From: Ciona intestinalis
Lineage: Eukaryota; Chordata; Ascidiacea; Phlebobranchia; Cionidae
Length of the DNA: 64,000 nucleotides
NCBI RefSeq assembly: GCF_000224145.3
Contig: NC_020178.2
Span: forward strand, 516,986-580,985
Direction: 5' to 3'
In this document: piece after piece, positions 13,069 to 25,300 of the stretch
How the letters are laid out: each line of letters starts with the position of its first letter
Numbering within the stretch: position 1 is the first letter of the stretch
The notes under the pieces: generated by a model
Database searches by the model: none
What the model was told of the DNA's origin: nothing
What the model saw: only the letters and a program-made list of their open reading frames with translations
Program-made: the position numbers and the translations under genes

Positions 13069-14139
13069 ACTTTATACAAACTAAAAGTGAGACTTTGATT
13101 AACTTAAAGTATCTGATGCAGTTTTTCTTCATGATTACTCTGATAATAATAATCTCGCATTTGCTTACAGTAAACGCTTTGAAATGCTAACTGCGCTTTT
13201 TACGCTGCATTTTGCACCTTTCAACTCGACTATAAGAAAAAACTGTTATAACCCGCTGCGGCATTGGTACTGCTATAGCGTCGGCTTAATTATAAACTAA
13301 TTACTCAAACTCAGCAACTGTGGGAACGGTGCGAACGCAGATCGTATACCATTACACCTAAACCGAGTTACTTACTGTACGTCTTTTGACTCACAAAAAC
13401 GTCCAACTGTGCTACCCTGTTTTAGCTTCAAACACAAAAGAAATTCGTGTAAATTGGCCAGTGTGGTAGCCGTACAATTAGGAACGAGTAACTTAATATA
13501 TAACACTGGTGGATTAGCTTTTGTTTCTTAACCGCTACTGACTAGACAATGAGGTAAAAATAGGTAGGATCGGGTGCTAACTTAATTAGATAGGGATTAA
13601 TTATTTATTATGGGATTTCGAGCTATTGTGACATAGACCACCGAATGTGTTTTTAAAATCAAAGTTTTTTGTTCTGTTCTATATGGGTGAGGTCCTTGTT
13701 GGGGGACCGAGAATTATAGCGCCAGAGTTCGCCAATATCTAAGATATAGGCTACACGTCTTAGTATTAATATTATGGGGTAATGGGCAAACTCTGGTCTA
13801 AATCAAACGTTCTATCCCAGGCTTTACCGTAAACCATTATATTTACAGCAAAAATGTATATTTTACAAAAACTACAAATAATGGGCATACGAATCCCGAA
13901 GTAAAATATAAGGGCGCGTTTAAATCTTTATATTATCAAAGCCTGCACCAGTTATTTCGCACGGCAAATTTGTTGTAAAACAACGCTGTACCAAACGGTG
14001 TAATATCACTTTAGAATAATTGACCTGACATGCATATGTAAAACATCCTATAATACAAGTGTTCCTAGTGTACAAGGTTCGAATCCCGGCGAAAACAGAT
14101 AAATAATGCAAATCCAAAGAAACTAAAACATAGATACTA

Positions 14140-14255
14140 AATTCCGCGAATCTGACCCTGATCTGGTGCTCATAGAGTTGAACGATTCTTGTGTAAAAAA
14201 TACATTAAGGATCTGGTGCTACGAAAACGTAACAGACAAAAATCAAGTCTAACCA
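14140..14255 (+). repeat. Dispersed repeat, copy 1
   Basis: Contains CTGACCCTGATCTGGTGCTC and CTACGAAAACG…CAGACAAAAATCAAG; reverse complement of 38520-38640. Family unknown. Confidence 0.8.
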
Positions 14256-14976
14256 ATTGTTTTATAAGATATATCGCCTAAATGCCATCGTTAGTCTTTT
14301 ACTCCATTAATATTTTAAACGACCTTGCGTTTCTAAGCTCAAAATACAAAATTTACTTTTACGTAGACCCATACTACATTTATTTTCTATTCCGTATGGG
14401 CGAGGTCCTTATTCAAGGACCTAGGATTTTGCCCACTACTCTAACACCCAGACTACTCTGTTTAACTGTACGTTTAGTCTGTGTCAACGTCCTTTCAAAT
14501 AAGTCACTCTATTTGTCATATGTCTGTACCTTATTGTACGAATTAGAGACCCGCTCAATAATATTTGAATAGCTGTATGTACTATTACCCGATTTGACTC
14601 GAGCAAGTTAATTCTGGTCATATTAAATTATTTAACTTGAGAGCGTATAAGGTTAAACACACGCAGTAACTCTTATCTTGAATGTAAACTTGACTTTTAT
14701 AATAAAAGTCTGGCCTTAAATCAATACATGGAATAAATGTTTTGAAATAATAAACTTAAAAGCTATATTATATTCAGGGTTTAATTTTTAAACCCGGAGT
14801 TTTCGGGACTATAAGTCAATTCCGATAACAAAGCAACTCAATTTATTTTATTCTGTCTTGAAGTGTATTGCAACTATCGAAAAACAGAAAAGCATTTTAT
14901 TTATGTTTCAGTTGAAATTTAGCCCTGCTTTTATAAACAACGCATAGGGGTTTATTCTGACACATTAATCACATAA

Positions 14977-15150
14977 TATATAGTAGGGTGGGGAAAGATG
15001 GGACACCTTTTCATTCCATTTTCACATCTCATTTGGTAGTAAACAAAACATTTTTAAAGAATTTTAAAACCGCATCCACACGACTCCCATAGATTGTTGT
15101 TAATTGTTTAAAGCACAATCAGAATGTTGATTCCCCCATGCCACTATATA
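14977..15150 (+). mobile_element. MITE, family T1, right end diverged
   Basis: TATATAGTAGGGTGGGGAAA at the left; the right end is reduced to TTCCCCCATGCCACTATATA. It abuts the next MITE directly. Confidence 0.82.
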
Positions 15151-15340
15151 TAGTACTGTGCGGTAAGATTCACACCGTAAGGCGTAAGCATAAAATATCC
15201 TGTATTCCCTAATCTTGTTTTAAACAATGAACAAACTCTTTCAAAGTCGAAAGGGTTATCTAGTTCTGTAGATATTCTTGGTTTGCTACCGAATGGAACA
15301 ATAAAAAAATAAAAACATGAATTGTCTTACCCCAAGCTAA
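15147..15340 (-). mobile_element. MITE, family T2
   Basis: TATATAGTACTGTGCGGTAA to TTGTCTTACCCCAAGCT, reverse orientation. Confidence 0.82.
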
Positions 15341-15356
15341 ATTTAAAAAACACAGT

Positions 15357-15482
15357 ATATTAGGGTGGGGAAAGATGGGACAACCTTTTTTCTAGTAAAC
15401 AGTTGTTATTGTTTAAAACACGATCAGGATATTTAGATAATATGTGCTAAAGGTGTCCTAACTTCCCCCACCCTACTATATA
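15357..15482 (+). mobile_element. MITE, family T1, internally deleted
   Basis: About 126 bp with intact ends and most of the TTTGGTAGTA…CGACTC interior missing. Confidence 0.85.
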
Positions 15483-15868
15483 AATAAAAATATCTGTCCT
15501 TTGTTATTTAAAAATACCAACTGCGCCTTAAAACTGTTACAATACTAAGCAGTCTGTTTTCTACAATTCTGTAGCGTCTGCCATCGTAAAACGAGCATAA
15601 AAACTTAAACACATTAGAGTCTGTGGCCTTTGCCAGCTAAAATGAAATCCTATACCTTTTACGAACTTTCTTTTAAGTTTCGTAAGGATTTTCGTCGCCT
15701 AAACTCCTAATCCAATTTGGACACTCTTAATTCGAGAGAGCGAAAAACCACAAAAGGAAAAAGTCAAAATGTATAAGTTAAATAGGGCTTTAAAATTTGT
15801 GTTTTGAATGCATTTGTCCATACGGCATTTTAACATATACTTATTTTTATCCCTTTTTTTTCTGTTTT

Positions 15869-16050
15869 TAGTAGGTTTTAGTAAGATGTTCCATGTTTTC
15901 CTTTAATTTTACGTCCTATTTGGTAGTAAACAAATAACATTTAAAAAATTATAACGACTCTAAACAATCGTTGTCAATTGTTAAAACATGATTTGAAAGT
16001 ATGAGATATTATGTGCTAAAGGCGTCCCATCTTTCCCCACCCTACTATAT
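15869..16050 (+). mobile_element. MITE, T2 left end with T1 right end
   Basis: The left end GTAGGTTTTAGTAAGATG is T2-like; the right end CATCTTTCCCCACCCTACTA is T1-like. Confidence 0.75.
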
Positions 16051-16507
16051 ATTCCATATATTTAATCAACAATAAGTCAATACCATTAGGCCAGTTGTTT
16101 GTACTTTCAAATTATCTGTCCTTTTACCACCGAGTGCTAAATTTAACGTCTAACAGTCTGTTTTCTCCAATTAAGTGTAAATTATTGCAAATTATGTGGC
16201 GATTTGCACAACTACAAATTACATCAATTATCCTAATTACGCCCAACAAGCGAAAAAACATGTAAGCAGGCTAATTGTGCTAGTTTTAAACGAGTGTGGG
16301 TATATAAAAACATTACATTTGTGTTCTAAAATAACTTTTCTGTCATTTATTTGTAAAATAAGTGATAACAGGCAAAATAAATGATTTTTTAAAGATAATG
16401 TTATTGGAAACTGTTTCATATTACATTTTTTTTCTATAATAGCTTTTCTGACATTAATTTGCCTACCAACGTTTCAACGTTCTATATGTACGACACTTAA
16501 CAGCAAA

Positions 16508-16708
16508 TGCCCGAACTTGGTGATCCTTTATTGGTTGTCTAAATTGTCAGTCGTACAGAAAAAATCACCCACTAAGTTACATACGTGGTAACTGTGATAA
16601 GTGGGCACAAGGTGAATGAAACAGAACACCTGTGTTATAACAACTGTGTCTGTACTTACCCCAACATACAAGAATAAACAAGTTACATTCATTCACTTAT
16701 ACTATCAA
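16508..16708 (+). mobile_element. SINE, 5'-truncated
   Basis: TTGGTTGTCTAAATTGTCAG through GTTACATTCATTCAC. Confidence 0.82.
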
Positions 16709-17203
16709 CCACATACTTAATCCACATGTCACGTAACAATCCACATCGTTACGTCACAATCGGAATTGGAAAATAAGTCTGGTTTATGTCAGACTTAAGT
16801 CCTTACTTAAAGCGATAATAATTACAGATAACGTCAAATTTGAACCAAAAACTTTTAATTTATATCCAAAATTAGGTCACGCGACAGATAACGGCAAAGT
16901 AGGTACAGACCTGCTGTATTTAAGAAACTGTACATCAAATCTGGACTGGATTTTAGCTGTTTCGGAAGCTAGATAAATATTTTAAGTTAGGACACTTTAA
17001 GCGCAGATTGCAATAAATTCAATTGCTTTTTTATCCGAATTAACTTATAGTCCCAAAACCTCTGGTCCTACCATATCAATCTTATAAGAACTTATACATA
17101 TGTATATGCCTGGCACACGCTTTTTGGGTCCGACAAAAATGCCTATGCTATCACGTTTAAACCGGTAATCAGTCATTGCTGAATTTCGGCTTATGTTGTG
17201 CGT

Positions 17204-17427
17204 ATAGTGCTGTGGGGTAAGATGGATACGTTAGCACATATAACATCATATATTTGCAAATAATATTTTTAAACAATTAACAACGCTCTTTTAAAATCAT
17301 GAGGATACGGTTTTCTAATTCTGTAAATATTCTTCGTTCACTACCAAATGCGAGGATAAAAGAGAATAAAAACTTCTATTTTACCCCACGCTTTACTTGC
17401 TAACGGTATCCATCTTACCCTACAGTA
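17204..17427 (-). mobile_element. MITE, family T2, with an extra T2 end fragment
   Basis: A full reverse T2 to ATTTTACCCCACGC at about 17397, followed by an opposed T2 terminus ending TCTTACCCTACAGTA. Confidence 0.75.
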
Positions 17428-17902
17428 GCGTGGTACTTCTGCTGCACTCTTTCTAACGTATATGCGAGTATGATATGGGCAATTATAACTATCCAAAAAC
17501 AGCATATGTTATTTGATACGCTTTCAAGGTTTAAAAAGTAACTGTTTGTTTACCGTGTTAAAAGTTCACTGCATTCCACGCCCTTTGCGCTGCTAGTTAT
17601 GCCGATGTAACATGAGAAGATGTGAGTTTTACGCCAAGCACACTTTGCTGCAATTAATAGGCTGCATTCTGATGTCACAATAGATATTGTTATGTCATGA
17701 GAACGATTCAAGATGTTACTTTATGCAAACAAACGATATATTTATGACCACCCTTATATAAATAGTGATTTATCACTTATTAAGAATAGCAAATATACTT
17801 AAAACTGCGCCAAATATAACAAAGGTTATAAATATATACATTCTAAAGCCTAAACACATATAATAAAAATATTTAAAAGAAATTAAAAATAAAGTGCAAC
17901 AC

Positions 17903-18076
17903 AGTACTGTGGGGTAAGATGGGATACCGTTAGCACCTAAATCTCATTTTTCCTAGTCTTGTTATAACAATTTCCCTCTTTTAAAGGCGTAATTATATAA
18001 TTCTGTAAATATTATTTGTTTACTACGAAATAATACGGTAAAAGAACAAAAACCAGGCTTGTTTTACCCTATGATA
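17903..18076 (-). mobile_element. MITE, family T2
   Basis: AGTACTGTGGGGTAAGATGG to GTTTTACCCTATGATA. Confidence 0.8.
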
Positions 18077-18327
18077 GAATAACTTAATCCTGTCGTAAAA
18101 CGTTATTTTTTAAACTATTTAACTGCGTTAATTATGGCTTAGAAAACATCACAGCAAAACCCCTAGTTGTCTAACTAGACCCATAATTTTTCCTACTGAG
18201 TCACCCTGGGTACGAAGTAACGCAATATGCCTAAATTCAGGTGCTACCGGTTCAAAAATCCCAAAAATGTTGCCTTTTGTTTCCAAACTCCCTTTAACTG
18301 TTGCGTTCTGCGAAATAAAGTATCTGT

Positions 18328-18635
18328 CCGGCGCCGTGGCAAAGTGGTTTTATAGCGCTGGCCTATAGAGCACAGAGCGTACCGGTTCAAGGCTGCTACC
18401 ATTGTGGGTGTATGTGTTCTTGGGCAAGACACATAATGGCAATTGCTTCAACCCAGTGGTTACTAATCGGTTGTCTGAATTGTCGGCCATACGTTTAAAA
18501 ATCACTTACAAAGTTACATACGTGGTAACTCGTAAGCAGGAACGAGGTGTATGAAACAGAAGACTCATATTATAACGACTGTTGTTGCCCGCCAGCACGC
18601 GAGAATAATTTACATTCATTCGTTCAATACAAAAT
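18328..18635 (+). mobile_element. tRNA-derived SINE, near full length
   Basis: The head has an A-box-like GGCAAAGTGGTT and B-box-like GGTTCAAGGC. The body is GGGCAAGACACATAATGGCA, CCAGTGGTTACTAATCGGTT and ACATACGTGGTAACTCGTAA. The tail is GTATGAAACAGA … TTACATTCATTCGTTC. This copy defines the family; '+' means head to tail. Confidence 0.85.
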
Positions 18636-18867
18636 TGTCAAAATAAGATTTTATTAACAAAAAACATGACTGCATCGTATAGTAACAGCTTTTATGCTGA
18701 TATATGTTTAGGTAGTGTCTATAAATTAAAGTAATGTCTTAAAAATGAACTTAGCAATACAAATATTCAGAAACATTATATGTAGTAACGCTATACAAGA
18801 TGTTAAAACTATTATAATTCGCCTTGAAATACTGTATGTATATTCATGATATAAAACGAACTTTAGC

Positions 18868-18955
18868 ATATAGTAGGTTGGGGTAAGATGGTCCATGTTT
18901 TTATTCTATTTTATTTTCTCATTTAGTAGTAAATATTTACAGAAATATATAATCT
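18868..18955 (+). mobile_element. MITE, family T2, truncated
   Basis: Left end and the first 80 bp only. Confidence 0.75.
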
Positions 18956-19157
18956 ACCCACAGAATTGTAAAAAAAATCAGCAAAATTGGAAAGTTTATA
19001 AATAAATATAAAAAATACGGTAAATCTTTCAAGTGCTCGAATAAATCAATTTTCTCCATCGGAACTTTCGTCATTCCTCCTACGTCATATCCTGCCATAC
19101 CTCGTGACGTCACCACCATTCCATATTAGGAAATCGCTAATAGCGTTGGTATATGAG

Positions 19158-19308
19158 CTATGAGAATGTCCCATTGTAGGCTATTATGCGACCGTTTACT
19201 AATCTGCCCCCACTTTGATCCACTGTGCTCTTGTACGCCACCTGGTAACCGTCATCCCAAGCGTAAATATACCGGTTTCTTGGGTTGTAATCAATCATCA
19301 CGTTTTTC
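19158..19308 (-). CDS. Myocilin-like terminal exon I
   Basis: The exon is 151 nt, with acceptor ctattttttcAG; it ends at TAG. It encodes VMIDYNPRNRYIYAWDDGYQ, the hallmark last blade of the olfactomedin domain, followed by about 27 extra residues ending YNGTFS. The tail is longer than in vertebrate myocilin. The acceptor is next to a MITE fragment at 19361-19510. Confidence 0.92.
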
Positions 19309-22300
19309 CTGAAAAAATAGGGAAAAAGTGTAAAGACAGTATGTTGTACAAATACTATGTTTATAGAGTGGGGTGGGGGAAGATGGGACATCTTTATCAC
19401 ATATTATTTAAATATCCCGATCGTGTTTTAAACAATTAACAACTGTCTATGGGATCTCGAGAATTAATTCTATGATTTTTTTGTTTACTACCAATTAGAC
19501 AAGAAATTGGGGTTAGAAATGCATCGTTTTCTGACGAAAAACGTTTCTATTTGTTATGTCCGAACTCTGTGGGGTTTTGGGCGCGTCAACATTTTCGCGC
19601 CTGTTGTGACGTCACCAACGGTTTTGGCGCGAGCACGGTAGCGCATGTCGTGACGTCACTGATTACGCGCGAGGCATCTTTCTTTCGCGCGTCTTTTTAT
19701 CGTTGTTTCTCAATATTCTTTGTTTCACATTATCAGTCTCTGTTGGCAGTCGTTGTGTAACGTGTCGCATTGCCCAAGTTAGTCTCGTTTGATAGTGTAT
19801 GATTTCTACATAGTATACTTGTATTCTATATCGTAATAATCTATTTAATCTATGTCGTTACGTTATAGCTCACTGGCTAGGATTATTACCCTTTATCTAG
19901 AACAATAAATATGATATCGAGTACAAGGGTGCGGACTTATTACTATTTTGCGATGTTGTAAAACAAAAAAAGTTATATATATATATATAGTAGGGTGGGG
20001 GAAGATGGAACACCTTTAACACATAATATCCAGATATTCTGATCGCGTTTTAAACAATTAACAACGGTCTATGAGAGTCGTGAGGACATAGTTTCATATT
20101 TCTTTAAATGTTCTTTGTTTACTACTAAATGGGACGAGAAAATAGAGTTAAAAAGTGTCCCATCTTCCCCTATCCTACTGTGTCATAGTTACAGTAATAG
20201 TTTAATATTCTGGTTTTAATTTCTTTTCTTATTTTTACCCTTTTTATATCAAACTTAATTACGCGGTTTTATTTTCGCCAGGTATGAAAACAACTGAAGT
20301 CGCGCTAAAAACAGCTGGCAGCACTGTAGCCTTTGCACTGGAATTTTGATGATAATTGCACTCAGCGTGTTACAACATCTGCTGTGCAGTATTTGTAGCT
20401 CAAGAACGAGGTATTTGTGGTACATATAAGTATATGTAGTAGTATAGCATTAAGGCGTTTGTGGTTGTACAGGATTTATAGTTATATGTGGTACACATAA
20501 CAGAAATTTATATAAGTTTATAGGAAATTTAATTAGGTGTTAAACGTGTGGTTTTATATATATAGCATTTAGGTATGCGTTGTACACTTATGTATATAGT
20601 TATATTATACGAAGCAGAATGAGTTTTATGTGGTTTACGCAATTAGATTGATTATATAGTAGAATAGGGGAAGATAGGACACCTTTTCATTCTATTTTCT
20701 CGTCCGATTTGGTAGTAAACAAAAAACATTCAAAGAATTAAAAAACGTTATCTTCACGACTCCCTTAAACGGTTGTTAATTGTTTGAAACACGATACTTG
20801 GATATTATGCGCTAAAGGTGTCCCATCTTCCCCCATCTTACTGTATGTTATATGATTGTTATATTTAGTTGTATTTTAATGTTGTTTATAATTGTAGCTA
20901 AGAATATATGCAGTTTAGGTTTAACCATTTTGTGTTAGAGGCAGTGTGTAGGAATTCACGTACAATTTTTACAGTTAATGATATAGTTTTTGTATTACTA
21001 TACGTCTATGATAAGTTGTTTGTATTATAGTTATGGTAAATTGTGTATAAGAATACGTTTTAAATTATACAGTTATAATACATTATGTATGCGGGCAGGC
21101 TGTTACAATAAGTGATTGAGTGTTGTAATATGTTTGTTATGTATATATAAGCTTAGATACTTATGTAGCCTACGTTACTTATATTACAACTTTTGTGTTT
21201 TAATCATGCATACGCGATTTATCGCGATTTTGTTGAGTGTACTACCCAATAAAATGGTATGCAACTAAAAAGACAGTCCAATAATAGGCATATTTAAATT
21301 ACTTGTATAAATTCTTGAACGGTATCTTTAGCCTTTGCTTGATTCTTCTGTTAAGATCGTAGCTGTAGCTTATGTATGCGTTTGTGTCAGAGTAAGAACT
21401 TACTGTATATAATACTTGGCATATTATAAATGCGTTCGCTACTTCTCGTTTCTGTAAAGATATAGTTTTTGGTAAAAGTTGTGTGTGTTTGTAACTAATT
21501 TGCTATGCTTATTGTGGTCAGAACATCATGCTTATTCTCGAGTTGTAACATAAGTATGTTCCCATACACCAGATATATGGTGTATTCATACACCTCGTGC
21601 TCACTGTTGCGTTATAACATGGGTGTCTTCTTATACACCAGACACACATGGTGTAATCATACACCTCATGCTCACAGTCGAGTTATAACATGGGTATCTT
21701 CTTATACACCAGACACACATGGTGTATTCATACACCTCATGCTCACAGTCGAACTATAACACAAATATGGTCCAATTAGTAAAGTTATATTAGGGTGGGG
21801 TAAGATGGAACATTTTTTATTCTGTTCTATCGTCCTATTTGATAGTACACAAAGAATATTTACAAAATTATATAATCATATTCTCACGACTCTAAAAATG
21901 CGTTGTTAATTGTTTAAAAAAACATCAGGAAATATTGAATTTAGGTGCTAACAGTTTATTCCATCTTATCCCACAGAACTATATCATACACGTACTAGAT
22001 AAACAATCATTATTTGCTGGTCAGTATCTGAACTAAACACACACGGCTGCAGTGTTGTATCAACAGTAGCAGTTTAAAAGGTCAGATAATCAAACCAAAT
22101 TTTAATAAGCTCGTATAAGCCACCCCTAATGTAAATAGTCCAACAGTTACGCTGCGGTGTCATTTTTCGCTGGCCATTTGAACCCAATTGTTCTCTAGAC
22201 GTCATAATGACGCCCGTGACGTCAGAGAGCTTTAGGGTAGAAATTTGAGACGAAACTTGAACTTACTTGTATGTTAGTTCTGATTACTGGCCGCACCATC

Positions 22301-25300
22301 CGCAGTGTTACCGGGTTTAATTTTCCGACCATAATGTTGCCATGGCTTTTCAGTGTGCTGCAAAAAAAGATATATTTGGCAACACTTATATTGGTATAGG
22401 TTAAAATGTGCCTATAACATGAATGAATGTAACTTGCTTATACCCCTGTGGCGGGGCAACGACAGTCGTTATAGCACGGGTGTTCTCTTTCATACACCTC
22501 GTGCCCGCTTACGAGTTACCACATTTTTTAACTTTGTGGGTGATTATTTTTCGGTATGCCTGAAATTTTAGGTAACCCATTATAGTGACCATTGGGTTGG
22601 AAAAATTGCTGTTAAGTGTCTTGCACAAAGACAAATACGCCCACAATAGGTAGCAGCATCAAGCCTCGAACCCGCATAAATAACATTACGTAATATACAC
22701 TGCATAAATATTGTACCTGCGTTAACTATGACACACTAAATCCAAGAATCCGCATACTAGTTATCGCGTAAACTTGTTTTTGCCGCAAAAAAATCCAAAA
22801 TTTTGGCAAGCTTTTACGCATGCAGATAAAACACGCCTGTTTTTGCGGCGCTATGCCCCTAAAACCGCAACCTTTTGATTTAGCAAAGTTACATATACGG
22901 TAAAAAAGCGCAAAAGGTTCTAAAATTAGCCGCAAATCGCGTATACGCAAAGAGATCTAAAATTTCACAAGCATTATAAATTTCCCCGATAACTTATAAC
23001 CTGCTATTATTTTCGACTTTTGAAAAGATAACATATTTTACTGACTTGAAAGAGTTTTATCGTTCAAAGAAAACATAGCGCGCGTGTATAAGTAAAGTGT
23101 GCAGACTTAAGCCTTATTTGGGGCTACATATCTTTACACAAGCATGTAAATTGTGTTTGAACACGTTCGTATTATAAGACGTGTTATCTACGCCAAAGGG
23201 GGCATGTAATATATTATAACTTTTTTTGTAATGTATTATAACTTTTTTTTGAATTTGAAAATTAGCATGTAGTAGGGTGGGGTAAGAGGGGACACCTTTA
23301 GCACGTAATATTCAAATATCCTTATCGTGTTTTAAACATTTAACAATGGTTTATGGAGGCCGGTACTGTATACCGTTCACCTATAGGACGTGTAGGATTG
23401 AAAAGTAATATACCAGATGAGCTAAAACTATTTTGCATTAGCAGAAGTAACACAATATGTATGGTTTACATATAGCCATTTGAAGATTATGCTTGAAACG
23501 GAAATATGGTATTAGTATTATCCCATTTTAAAATATCTGGTGAATGTATTATGGGATCAAAGTATCAAAGCAAGTCCATTAAATTGATGTCAAAATGTAC
23601 CTTTTTGCAGTAGGTTATAGGATAGAATGGTATATATTTTTTTATTACCGCTTCTATACGGCTCGTATAATGGAGTGTTGTAAATTGTTAAAGTACGATC
23701 AGGAAATATGGGATATTATGTGCTGAGAAGTAAAATAAGGTACTAATGCCATCCAAATCCCATGCTTCGTGATCGTGTTTTGAAGAATTAACAAAGCTAT
23801 TTTGAAGTCGCGAGGATACGGTTTTATAAATTCTGTAAATATTCTCTGTTTACTACCGAATGGGACCAGAAAATAGAATATACAATCTTACTTCATTGTA
23901 TTATCCCATATTACCCCACTTTAGTATATGTAATCGCTATCCATCTTACCCTACATTACTATACCTGAATATAACCCATAGGCCGGTCTCGTCCACCGCC
24001 AAATCAATGTCCGTAAAGCCTCCCCATAAATAAGCGAAAGTTCCATGAAAGCCAGCTTGTTTTATGGGACGTTGCTTTACAACTTCTCGAGCAGCGATGT
24101 CGTATCTAAAATAAAGGTATAGTTATTGCTTTAGCCAACCCAGTGGTCGCTTATGGATTGTTTAAATTGGCAGCCATACTCAGCCATACTCAGCCATAAA
24201 AATTAAAACGTAATCATCCGTAAAGTTACATATATGGTAACTTGTAAAGTTACATATGTGGTAACTTGTGGCACGGGGGCACGAGATGTATCAAACAGAA
24301 TACCCGTGGTATAACGACTGTCATTTCCCCACCACGGGGGGTAAATAAGTTACATTCGTTCATTCATATTGCACTGTGTGGGAAGATGGATATCGTTAAA
24401 ACATAATATCCCATATTTTCTAGTTGTAATTTTAATTACCATCACTATTTAAGAGGTATACGTTTGTACTGTTTTGTAAACATTCTTTGTTTACTACCAA
24501 ATGCCGGGTTTATATTTAAAAAAGCAATAGCATGGATAGAATATTAATTAGACCGTATATAGTATTGTTTAGCATATACAAATGTGTTATTGGAAAAAAA
24601 TCCAAAAATAATTTTGCCTAGGCTTTGCTACATTTGCTACAGTTTTAGAAACTACGATATTGTACCGGTTTTAGCTGGTTACGAAAGCTGTTGTAATATT
24701 TACGCTACACGCACTTAGCCCATGAACTACGCTAATCTATGTTTATTTATTTACCAGCGGCTAATACACGAGCCATATTGGAATTTATGCCGCAGAAGCA
24801 ATACGGCAAACTTAATCCTTTAATCAGGTACATCATACATTAACCTTTTAGATATTTTTCACTCTGTTATCTTAGACTGTATAAGATAAATACGTTATCA
24901 ATTTTGTCTGATATCTATGTTTAGATTTTTCCCGCTCGCTTAAAATGTTTTGAATTTTATTGGTGCTTGTGACGTCACAATAGCGATTTTGAGATGTGTA
25001 TTGAGTAGTACTAGGACGTGTTCAATTATTTTTACTAGTCATGCCCGTACAGCATTTTAGATAAGTGGATGTATATCATTGCGTAGCTCGCTCATGTTTA
25101 TGACGAATAACCATTGTTTATTGCGTCACAATATACTATATGACGTCATTTCTTCCAGTAGTTACGCATGGTCTTTATAGATTTTTTTAAACACCCATAA
25201 CTTTTAAGTTGCCAAAAACCGAAATATAGCAGGTTGGGGTAAGTTAGTCCAAGTTTTCTTACTATTTTCTCATTTGGTAGTAAACAAAGAATATTTACAT

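Larger units (their letters stand above)
12630..18327. other. Intergenic, repeat-rich, no gene seen
   Basis: Apart from MITEs, a SINE and one dispersed repeat, only AT-rich sequence. Small hairpin-like GAGGTCCTT…AAGGACC occurs at 14400, with a related GAGGTCCTTG at 13688. Confidence 0.55.

Noticed and set aside
14040..14100. tRNA-like B box GGTTCGAATCCC
   Set aside because: No matching T-stem, A box or acceptor stem; probably a decayed SINE head.
22140..22260. Minus-strand open segment first considered as an olfactomedin exon
   Set aside because: No family motifs; the real exon was found just beside it at 22357-22267.
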